The notes under the pieces were generated by a model. That model was not told where the DNA came from, did not search any database, and saw nothing but the letters and a program-made list of their open reading frames with translations. The position numbers and the translations under genes are program-made. From NCBI RefSeq assembly GCF_028368975.1, contig NZ_JAQNDM010000002.1, positions 1,178,001 through 1,242,000 on the forward strand: 64,000 bases of DNA, written 5' to 3'. The first letter of the stretch is position 1; each line of letters opens with the position of its first letter. This stretch comes from Stigmatella ashevillena. Lineage in GTDB: Bacteria > Myxococcota > Myxococcia > Myxococcales > Myxococcaceae. Shown here piece after piece: positions 56,981 through 64,000 of this stretch.

Positions 56981-57577
56981 TCAGCGAGGCAGCACCAGGG
57001 GACTCACCGTGGGCAGCATCAGGTCCGCCCACTGATCGTATCCCGCATCCGATGGGTGGAACCCATCGTGGCAGAAGAAGTCGGACCGATGCGGGAGGAA
57101 CTCCCGGCTGGCCGTGTAGAGATCCACCTGATGCCATCCGTGCGCGAGCGCGACCGCGTGGAGCGCCTCGTTGAACGGCTCGATGCGGCCCTCGTAGAGG
57201 TGGCTGGGGACCAGACGCGCCACCGGCGCCAGGGCCATGTCCGGAATGTTCACCACCACCAAGGAAGCCCCCGTGGGCTTCAGCCGCCGGGCGATGCGAT
57301 CGAGGCCCTCCCGGAAGTCCTCCACCGAGGTGCCCCGCCACAAATCATTGGTTCCAATCCCGAGGGTCACCAGCGTGGGCTGGATCGCCACCGCCCGCTT
57401 GAGCTGGGAGGTGATGACGTCCTGGACCACCGCACCGCTCATGCCCAGGTTGGTCAGCCCCAGGGACGCCCCCTGCTGGCGCAGGCGGGAGGCGAGACGC
57501 TCGGGGTACCCCCCGCCACGGCTCGCCCCCACCCCGACCGCCGAGCTGTCTCCCAGCGCGACGTAATTGACGCTCAC
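56981..57577 (-). CDS. SGNH/GDSL hydrolase
   Basis: 198 residues. The four SGNH blocks are visible: GDSSAVGVGAS (nucleophile Ser), GMSGAVVQDV (Gly), LGIGTNDLW (Asn) and DGFHPSDAGY (Asp and His). No signal peptide is obvious. Such enzymes act as esterases or lysophospholipases; the substrate is unknown. It ends 14 bases from the GGDEF gene stop and converges with it. Confidence 0.85.
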   Translation of the reverse strand: MSVNYVALGDSSAVGVGASRGGGYPERLASRLRQQGASLGLTNLGMSGAVVQDVITSQLKRAVAIQPTLVTLGIGTNDLWRGTSVEDFREGLDRIARRLKPTGASLVVVNIPDMALAPVARLVPSHLYEGRIEPFNEALHAVALAHGWHQVDLYTASREFLPHRSDFFCHDGFHPSDAGYDQWADLMLPTVSPLVLPR

Positions 57578-57602
57578 CCTTGCCTCCGTGTGCGCTTCAC
57601 CC

Positions 57603-59048
57603 TCAGGGAACCTGCAAGGCGCGCAAGAGACGGGTCTCTCCTCCCGGCGTCACCACCCGCAGCAACAGCGTGGAGCCAGAAGACGAGGAGCGGATGATCT
57701 TCGCCAGATCCTGCGCGCTGCGCACGGGCTTCTGGTTGGCTTCAACCACGAGCAGGCCCGCCGCCAACTCCGCGCGATCCGCCGGAGAGCCGGGAACCAC
57801 GTCGGTGATGAGCGCGCCCTGCGCGTTGGCGAAGCCCGCCTGCTGTGCGGTGCGCGCATCCAGGTTGTCCAGCGACAAGCCCACACGCGCCTTGGAGCTT
57901 TCCTCGGACTCGCCCGGCGAGCGGCTGCCGATCTTCTCCAGATCGGGCCGCGTGCCCAGCGTCACCTTCACGTCCTGCTTGTTGCCGTTGCGGTAGAGCG
58001 TCAGCGTGGAGGTGGCCCCCGGCCGCTTGAGCGCCACCGAGCGGGTCAGCGAGCCTCCCGAGCCGATCTTCTGTCCGTCGATGGCCACGATGACGTCATC
58101 CAGCTTCACGCCCGCCTTGGCCGCCGGCGAGCCGGGACGCACGTCATTGACGATGGCCCCCTCTTGCACGGGCAGCTTGAGCGCTCCGGCGATGGCGGCG
58201 TTCAAATCCTGGATGCCCAACCCCAGGAACCCGCGGGTGACGGTGCCTTCCTTCTCCAATTGAGGCAGCAGCGCCTTGATCAGGTTGCTGGGGACCGCGA
58301 AGCCAATGCCCGTGCCTCCGCCCACGATGGCGGTGTTGATGCCAATGACTTCGCCCTTCATGTTGAAGAGCGGCCCGCCCGAGTTGCCCGGGTTGATGGC
58401 CGCGTCCGTCTGGAGGAAGTCATCGAAGGGGCCTGCCTGGATGTCGCGCGCCTTGGCGGAGAGGATGCCCAGGCTGACGCTGGAGGCCAGGCCGAAGGGA
58501 TTGCCGATGGCCACCAGCCAATCGCCCACGCGCAGGGACTCCGAGTCCCCCAGCATCACGGTAGGCAACCCCTCGAGCTTGCCCTTGAGCTTGATGACGG
58601 CCACGTCCGTCAGGGGATCGCGCCCCACCACCTCCGCCGGGAAGGAGCGCCCATCATTGAGGCGCACGACGATGGAGACCGCGTCCTCCACCACGTGGTT
58701 GTTGGTGAGCACCAAGCCCTTCGCGTCCACGATGAAGCCCGAGCCGGCGCCCTGGCGGACCTGCTCTCCCCCGGGTTGGCCGCCCCCGAAGAAGCGGTCG
58801 AACAAGGGGTTCTGCTCCATGGCCTTCGAGCGGCCCACTCGGGCCGCCACGTCCACGTTGACGACGGCGGCTTTCACCGAGTCGATCAAGGGGGCCAAGG
58901 AGGGCAGCGCCTGAGCCTCCCGGGTAGCGGGTTGGACGGCGCCTGCGGTGGGTTGGGAGGGCGCTGGCTGGGCCAGCGCTCCCGAAGAAAGAGCGAAAGC
59001 GATCGTGACGACCGCGGTGTTTCGAAAACGAAGCGTTCGGGGGTTCAT
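57603..59048 (-). CDS. HtrA/DegP-family periplasmic serine protease
   Basis: 481 residues. Signal peptide (VVTIAFALSSGALAQP), trypsin-like domain with His in VLTNNHVVED, Asp in LTDVAVIKL and Ser in NPGNSGGPLF, all present, then two PDZ domains (GFLGLGIQDLNAAIA and GLSLDNLDARTAQQAG), each with VxPGSPA(A/D)xA. It degrades or chaperones misfolded envelope proteins. A short Gln-rich linker precedes the protease. degP, degQ and mucD cannot be separated by sequence alone, so no symbol is given. Confidence 0.93.
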   Translation of the reverse strand: MNPRTLRFRNTAVVTIAFALSSGALAQPAPSQPTAGAVQPATREAQALPSLAPLIDSVKAAVVNVDVAARVGRSKAMEQNPLFDRFFGGGQPGGEQVRQGAGSGFIVDAKGLVLTNNHVVEDAVSIVVRLNDGRSFPAEVVGRDPLTDVAVIKLKGKLEGLPTVMLGDSESLRVGDWLVAIGNPFGLASSVSLGILSAKARDIQAGPFDDFLQTDAAINPGNSGGPLFNMKGEVIGINTAIVGGGTGIGFAVPSNLIKALLPQLEKEGTVTRGFLGLGIQDLNAAIAGALKLPVQEGAIVNDVRPGSPAAKAGVKLDDVIVAIDGQKIGSGGSLTRSVALKRPGATSTLTLYRNGNKQDVKVTLGTRPDLEKIGSRSPGESEESSKARVGLSLDNLDARTAQQAGFANAQGALITDVVPGSPADRAELAAGLLVVEANQKPVRSAQDLAKIIRSSSSGSTLLLRVVTPGGETRLLRALQVP

Positions 59049-59149
59049 ATCCCTCCCAAGCTAAAGCGAGATCCGCCCTCGGCAAGCGAATCTGCCGGCC
59101 GGGGACCGGGAGAGAACAGCGGAACGCCTCCCCTCTTCCCGAGCCTGCG

Positions 59150-60739
59150 TTAGAGGGGGCGGTACACCCGATAGTCGATTTCTGGAAAGAGGTTGTTGCG
59201 CGCCTCGACTTGGGAAAGCCATCCCTCGTCAATATTCCCCGCCCGCACCTGCTCGCTCAGCCGCAAGAAGCGCAGGATATGCTCCTGGGTGCGCTGAACT
59301 GCGTAATCCACCATGGTGCCCGTCTTCATGATGAAGGCCCAGTCCGAGGACTGGGCGAGCATCAGCTCGCGGGCCGCCTGATTGAGGGCGCGGCGGTTCA
59401 AGTCCGAGGCATCGGGATGCTCCTGGGCCAGGGCCACCATCTGCCGGGCACACTGGTGCAGGTGCCGGTAGATCCAATCGTTGGAGCCATCCAGCCACAT
59501 GGTGGCATAGCCGCCCGAGCCCCACGAGGACAGCGAGGGCGTGGCCACCTGGTTCTCCGGGAACTCGCGCAGGTCGTCCGAGGGTGTGACCAGCCGGAGC
59601 ACCTCGGGAGACTGGGCCGCCTGGCGGATGAGGCTGCCCAGGAACTGGGGCCCTTCGAACCACCAGTGTCCGAACAGCTCCGCGTCATAGGGGGCCACCA
59701 CCACCGGGCGGCGGCGGTTCATCCGCGAGGACAGGAACGCGAGCTGTCGCTCGCGCTTGCGCAGGAAGTCGGTGGCATGCAGGACCGCGCGCTGGCGCGC
59801 CTCCATCGGGGAGTACGGGAGCTTGTCCTGGGTCTTGCCTGTAATTCGGTAGTACTTGAAGCCGGTGTTCTTGCGATCGCCGGTGGGCTGGATGAACGGA
59901 CGGATGTAGTCCAGGTCCAGATCCCACCCGATGTCCCGGTAGAACTCGCGGTAGAGCGGATCGCCCGGGTAGCCGCTCTCCGCGCTCCACACCTGCTGCG
60001 AGCTCTCGGGATCCCTCGCGTACGCCGCCACGCCCGCTTCCGTATAGACGGGCGCGAACGGGCCATACAGCGGACGGGGCGTGGCGTCCGCCAGCCCATG
60101 CGTGTCCACGAAGAAATAGCGGATGCGCTCGGCGGCCAGGAGGCGCTCCAACCCCGGGTAATAGCCGCACTCGGCCAGCCAGATGCCCGGAGGGTCCCGC
60201 CCGAACGTCTGCCGGTAGTGGCTGGCCGCCACGGTGATCTGCGCGCGCACGGCCTCCGGCGTGTCCTGCATGAGCGGCAGGAAGCCGTGGGTGGCGCAAC
60301 AGGTGAGGATCTCCAGGTACCCCGCGTCCTGGAGCTTCCGGAACGCGCCCACGAGGTCTCCCCGGTAGCGCCCATGCCAGGCCACCCGGAGGGCCTCGAA
60401 GTGGTCCCGGTAGAAGCGGGCGATGGGGCCGAAGGTGGCGTCCTCCCGGGTGCGGTGGGCCTCGAGCGCGCCCAGCTCACAGAGCCGGTCCAGCTTGCGC
60501 GCGTAGCGCTCCATCAACAGCCCATCCCTCAGCATGCTGACGAGCGTGGGGGTGAGCGACATCGTCACCCGGAACGGCACCCCCTCTTCCACGAGCTCGT
60601 CGAAGACGAGCAGCAAGGGCAGGTAGGTCTCGGAAATGGCCTCGTAGAGCCAGTCCTCCTCGAGAAAGTCCTCGTGCTCGGGGTGGCGGACGAAAGGAAG
60701 GTGCGCATGGAGCACCAGTGCCAGGGAGCCCTGACTCAT
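59150..60739 (-). CDS. GH57-family glucan branching-type enzyme (DUF1957)
   Basis: 529 residues from the ATG at 60739. GH57 motifs: LVLHAHLPFVRHPEHEDFLEE at the N-terminus, the nucleophile Glu in IWLAECGYYPG and the general acid Asp in VAPYDAELFGHWWFEG. The DUF1957 C-terminal helical domain is present (RHLHQCARQMVALAQ). Relatives are 1,4-alpha-glucan branching enzymes or alpha-amylases acting on glycogen or trehalose-related glucans. It starts 10 bases after the DUF4912 gene and is probably in its operon. Confidence 0.88.
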   Translation of the reverse strand: MSQGSLALVLHAHLPFVRHPEHEDFLEEDWLYEAISETYLPLLLVFDELVEEGVPFRVTMSLTPTLVSMLRDGLLMERYARKLDRLCELGALEAHRTREDATFGPIARFYRDHFEALRVAWHGRYRGDLVGAFRKLQDAGYLEILTCCATHGFLPLMQDTPEAVRAQITVAASHYRQTFGRDPPGIWLAECGYYPGLERLLAAERIRYFFVDTHGLADATPRPLYGPFAPVYTEAGVAAYARDPESSQQVWSAESGYPGDPLYREFYRDIGWDLDLDYIRPFIQPTGDRKNTGFKYYRITGKTQDKLPYSPMEARQRAVLHATDFLRKRERQLAFLSSRMNRRRPVVVAPYDAELFGHWWFEGPQFLGSLIRQAAQSPEVLRLVTPSDDLREFPENQVATPSLSSWGSGGYATMWLDGSNDWIYRHLHQCARQMVALAQEHPDASDLNRRALNQAARELMLAQSSDWAFIMKTGTMVDYAVQRTQEHILRFLRLSEQVRAGNIDEGWLSQVEARNNLFPEIDYRVYRPL

Positions 60740-60749
60740 GCGCGCTGCC

Positions 60750-62285
60750 CTATCGCCCCCGCCCCGGCTGGGACGGCTTCCCGGAAGACCCCAGGGAGGC
60801 ATCCGCCTGCCCCTGCCTGCCCGGAAGCTGCTCGGAGGCCCCCCCCGGACGGCGAGAGAAGGCCTCCAGGTACTTCTCGAGCTCCACGCGCTGCTCGGAG
60901 GACCCCGACGGATGCCGCGAGAAGTCCAGGTACTGCTCGGACGACCCGGGATGACGGGAGGATTCCAGGTACCGGGCCAGCTCCAGGTTCTGCTCGGAGG
61001 ACCCACCGGGACGGGAGGACGCCAGATACGGGCTCAGCTCCGGGCTCGGCTCCGGGCTCAGCTCTGGACTCTGCTCGGAAGAGCCCTGCGGAAGCCGGGA
61101 GAAACCCAGGTATTGCTCGGAGGGAACCGGTGAAGGCGATGGGAGGCCCCCGGGCGCAGGAGCACTCCCCTCCTCGGGCCACTCGGACACGCGGCGCTCC
61201 CGCCTCACCTCAGACACATGCGCCAGCCCCTCGCTGCCCGGCAACGGCACACGGTGCCAGGTGATGTATTCGCGCTCCTCGACGGAGGGGACCCGGGCCG
61301 GAGTGGCAGGACCCGGCGAGTCGGCCGCGCTGGACTGAGGGGAGACCGGGGGCGGAGGAGACATGCGCATGAAGCGCACCGACGTGTCCCCGGAGGGGCC
61401 TTCCTGCGGCAGCGTGATGCGCTGGCTCGCCTGCGCCAACCGGCGCGCACGGCCATCCTGGCCCACGAAGTGGGCCTCCACCCGGTAAACGCGCCCAGGG
61501 GGCAGGCCATAGATGTAGAAGCTGCGCGACTCGAGCGCGAACTCCTCCTCGCGCACCAGCTTCTCGCCCTCGAAGACGCGCAGGAACGCCCGGGGATGCT
61601 CCAGCCCCTCGAGCGCCCGGCTCCGGGTGAGGGCACTGAAGTTCCAGGTCACGAAGAGCGTGGAGGGATCCCTTGCCAGCGCCACGGCGAGATCATCCCC
61701 GTAGTCCACCGGCAGCTCCCCCAGGTTCTCCTCATAGCCCACGTTCCCATTCACCCGGGGAGGGGCCTGCTCCTCGGTGAGGTGGTGACGGCGCAACTCC
61801 CCCTCTCCCTGGACCCTCGCCACGAAGAAGCCCTCGACCAGCGGCTCCGCGACATGCTGCGGGGAAGCGTCCGCCGCCGACTCCCCTTCCCCCGCAGCGT
61901 CCTCTTCCATGGGACGAGAGGACTTCACCCGGCGTGGAAAGTTCACCACCTGGGCGGGTTTGAAGGCGCCCTCCAGCACGGGCGCGGGCGTGGGCGTGGA
62001 GCGGGGAGGAACAGGACGGGGCGCGGCGGCCTTCTCGGGCGCCTTCTCGGGCGCCTTCTGGGGCGGAGGCGGCGGGGGGGGCGGCTTCGCGGCAGGCGGC
62101 TTCTTTCCTGGCAGCCACTGCGACAGCTTGAACGGTGAGAGCCGGGCCAAGGCCTTCAGCGCGGGGACGAAACCGGCCAGGGCTGCGATGAGCTCCTTCT
62201 TGGTGAGCTTGCTGTAGCCCCGGCCCAGGTGCTTCCGGGCCAACTCCCGTAGGTGCTTCACGGTGACGCTCTTGAAGTCGTCCAT
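60750..62285 (-). CDS. DUF4912 protein with Rho-N-like head and repetitive tail
   Basis: 511 residues. The N-terminus (VKHLRELARKHLGRGYSKLTKKELIAAL) looks like a Rho-N/SAP-type helical domain. A Pro-rich linker leads to DUF4912 at about 190-320 (LPVDYGDDLAVALARDPSTLFVTWNFS, RSFYIYGLPPGRVYRVEAHFVG). The C-terminal third is low-complexity with a recurring SSEQ-type unit (about residues 390-500). DUF4912 genes are frequent partners of GH57 enzymes, as here, suggesting a carbohydrate-linked but undefined role. Confidence 0.82.
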   Translation of the reverse strand: MDDFKSVTVKHLRELARKHLGRGYSKLTKKELIAALAGFVPALKALARLSPFKLSQWLPGKKPPAAKPPPPPPPPQKAPEKAPEKAAAPRPVPPRSTPTPAPVLEGAFKPAQVVNFPRRVKSSRPMEEDAAGEGESAADASPQHVAEPLVEGFFVARVQGEGELRRHHLTEEQAPPRVNGNVGYEENLGELPVDYGDDLAVALARDPSTLFVTWNFSALTRSRALEGLEHPRAFLRVFEGEKLVREEEFALESRSFYIYGLPPGRVYRVEAHFVGQDGRARRLAQASQRITLPQEGPSGDTSVRFMRMSPPPPVSPQSSAADSPGPATPARVPSVEEREYITWHRVPLPGSEGLAHVSEVRRERRVSEWPEEGSAPAPGGLPSPSPVPSEQYLGFSRLPQGSSEQSPELSPEPSPELSPYLASSRPGGSSEQNLELARYLESSRHPGSSEQYLDFSRHPSGSSEQRVELEKYLEAFSRRPGGASEQLPGRQGQADASLGSSGKPSQPGRGR

Positions 62286-62414
62286 AGGCTGTTGGGCTTA
62301 GGCCGCCGTCCACGAGGGGTCAACGAGGCTGTGTTTTTTTCTGTTCGTCGCACGACCGCGCTCCCCGTCACGGCCGATGACACCTTGGAAACGGACCGAG
62401 TATCCTGGGGCCGC

Positions 62415-64000
62415 TTGAGCGACCTGCCCAGACTCCTGCTGTGCAGCTTCGACGTCATCCCCGGACCGTCGGGCTCGTCGCGCCGACTGACCGAGTACCT
62501 CAAGGCGTTGCCGGACCGCTTCACCGTCGTGGTCCTCTCGGCCAAGACGCCGGATCACTCCCACATCGAGAAATACCAGGGCGCGCGCCTGCTGCGCGTC
62601 CCCGTGGGTTCCGGAGACCTCACCTCGCGCCTCCAGACCTTCGAGCGGGCCGTGCGGCGCCAGCTCGAGAGCGAGGAGTACACCCTCGCCCACTTCATGG
62701 ATCCGTTCGGTGGCTATGCCCTGTGCGAGCTCAAGGGCGATTACGGCTACCGCCTCATCTATGAGGCTCAAACCTTCTCTTCTCAGGAGCTGCCCTACAC
62801 CCACCCCCAGACCGAGGGCGACAAGCGCTTCCTCGCCAAGGTGCGCCGTCAGGAGCTGTTCTGCCTGATGAACGCCGACCGGGTCATCACCGGCTCGCAG
62901 ACTACCCGGACCTACATCCAGTCCCTGGGCGCCAGCACGGAGCAGACCCGGGTGCTCCGGTCCCCCGTGGACCTGGCCTCTTATGTCCCCGAGGTGCTCG
63001 GAGCGCCGGACGGCACCCCGATGCGGATGATGTACCTGGGCAGCCAGGCGGGGTGGCAAGGGTTGCCCGTGCTCCTGCGGGCCATGGCCCTGGCGGTGGA
63101 GCAGCAGGCGCAGGTGCGGCTCACCCTGGTGGGCGCGCGTCACCCGGATTGGCAGCCCCATCTGGAGGATCTGGCCAAGGAGCTGGGCATCCAGGAGCAC
63201 GTGGAGTTCCAGCCCCCGGTCCTGCACGACGACATCGCCAAGGTCCTGGCGCTCTCGGACGTGGGCGTGTTGCCGCTGGACGACGTGGATCGCAACCGCC
63301 TCCAGGGAGGCCCCCTCGCCAAGGTCTCCGAGTACTTCGCCGCGGGAAGGCCGGTGATCACCGCGGATCTTCCGGTGACGCGGGAGCTGATCCCCGGGAA
63401 CGCCGCGGTCTTCCACGCGCCTGGAAACGCCCGGGAACTCGCGGATCGCATCATCGAGTTGGCCGCAGACGTTCCACGCCGGGTGGAGTTGGGACGACGG
63501 GCCCGTGAATTCGCGGAGCAGGAGTTCGACGCGGGCCTCATCCGCGGACAGCTTCTGGACATCTATGATGATCTGCTCGGCCAGGCCATGCCCACCGGGG
63601 GCCGCCCGAGTGATGAACCCGCGCCCACGATGATGGGCACCCCCACGGGACGCCTCGCGCACCTCATGCGCCCTCCCGAGGGGAGGCCCACAGCCCCTGC
63701 CGAGAAGCCAGCGGCCGCCGCGCCCGGGGAGAGCCCCCCCGAGCCCAGCCCCCCCCCCACGCTCCCGCCCCCTGCGCGACAGAAGAAATCCGCCCGGGAG
63801 GATCTGCCCCTCGTGCTGGGACAGGTGCTGGACGAGGGCCTCGATACCCGCCTGATCAAAACGGAACCCGACGTGCGGCCCCATGAGCCCCCCGTGGTGA
63901 TGGGACTGCCCCTTCGGGACAGGGGAACTGAAAGGACGGATAAGGGAGCCGACGATCGACCGAGCCCCTCGCGGGAGGGGTTGCCTGCCACACCCCCTCC
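62415..64000 (+). CDS. Group 1 (GT4-like) glycosyltransferase, 3' end outside window
   Basis: 528 codons are open from a TTG at 62415 to the right edge with no stop. LLCSFDVIPGPSGSSRRLTEYL is the GT-B N-terminal acceptor loop. MRMMYLGSQAGWQGLPVLLRAMA, RLTLVGARHPDW and LSDVGVLPLDDVDRNRLQGGPLAKVSEYFAAGRPVI form the C-terminal donor domain with the E-x7-E-type region. After about residue 395 a Pro/Ala-rich tail begins (PPEPSPPPTLPPPARQKK). It likely transfers a sugar to a polysaccharide or glycolipid. TTG is the best start; no ATG fits the conserved N-terminus. It is divergent from the DUF4912 gene. Confidence 0.8.
   Translation, partial: MSDLPRLLLCSFDVIPGPSGSSRRLTEYLKALPDRFTVVVLSAKTPDHSHIEKYQGARLLRVPVGSGDLTSRLQTFERAVRRQLESEEYTLAHFMDPFGGYALCELKGDYGYRLIYEAQTFSSQELPYTHPQTEGDKRFLAKVRRQELFCLMNADRVITGSQTTRTYIQSLGASTEQTRVLRSPVDLASYVPEVLGAPDGTPMRMMYLGSQAGWQGLPVLLRAMALAVEQQAQVRLTLVGARHPDWQPHLEDLAKELGIQEHVEFQPPVLHDDIAKVLALSDVGVLPLDDVDRNRLQGGPLAKVSEYFAAGRPVITADLPVTRELIPGNAAVFHAPGNARELADRIIELAADVPRRVELGRRAREFAEQEFDAGLIRGQLLDIYDDLLGQAMPTGGRPSDEPAPTMMGTPTGRLAHLMRPPEGRPTAPAEKPAAAAPGESPPEPSPPPTLPPPARQKKSAREDLPLVLGQVLDEGLDTRLIKTEPDVRPHEPPVVMGLPLRDRGTERTDKGADDRPSPSREGLPATPP

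Overview
This window looks like chromosomal DNA of a fruiting myxobacterium, most likely the Cystobacterineae (Stigmatella, Hyalangium, Archangium or Myxococcus relatives). The sequence is very GC-rich. It carries families typical of the group: a MYXO-CTERM sorting tail on a secreted M36 protease, a SitA5-type lipoprotein toxin with an Imm11 partner, a double-CXXCG (SitI6-type) immunity protein, an ADYC-domain protein, a myxobacterial sigma-70-like factor, several Ser/Thr kinases with sensory tails, and a DUF4912/GH57 pair. The exact genus cannot be fixed by eye.

Layout. (a) 1-10.5 kb: secreted and metabolic genes: the 3' part of an M36 metalloprotease, two MaoC/HotDog dehydratase-like genes, two esterases flanking a large DNRLRE/beta-propeller lipoprotein, and a small membrane protein. 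(b) 10.5-14.7 kb: conserved minus-strand genes in the order hslV, hslU, argD, DnaJ-TPR. (c) 14.8-40.8 kb: an accessory stretch. It holds a CAP-domain lipoprotein, a DUF3396 immunity-like gene convergent with a SitI6-type gene, a Ser/Thr kinase followed by two kinase-less copies of its sensor tail, a possible ADP-ribosyltransferase-like effector, a zf-HC2/kinase/STAND/PEGA/FGE giant divergent from a sigma factor, ADYC and SBBP proteins, a patatin, an IS3 element inserted in an IS630 remnant, a SitA5/Imm11 pair and a 1761-residue kinase-ATPase-GAF-histidine kinase hybrid. (d) 41-54.9 kb: conserved minus-strand genes in the order pgeF, YbgF-like, LysM, dprA, topA, a TolQ/TolR/TolR motor operon, trmFO, a beta-propeller lipoprotein, a DcrB-like gene and xerC, with one plus-strand DksA/TraR-like gene. 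(e) 55-64 kb: a GGDEF protein with a c-type heme motif, a GDSL hydrolase, an HtrA protease, a GH57 glucan enzyme with its DUF4912 partner, and a glycosyltransferase that runs off the right edge.

How it fits together. dprA-topA-trmFO-xerC-hslV-hslU is the order known from Bacillus (smf-topA-gid-codV-clpQ-clpY). Here it is kept on one strand but opened up: motor genes lie between topA and trmFO, and about 26 kb of signalling, toxin/immunity and IS genes lie between xerC and hslV. That accessory stretch contains the most unusual content: the duplicated sensor tails (one a clean in-frame deletion of a kinase, marked by a 66-bp exact repeat), kin-discrimination genes with an apparently orphan immunity gene, and an IS nested in another IS so cleanly that the empty site can be reconstructed.

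No tRNA, rRNA or CRISPR array was recognised.
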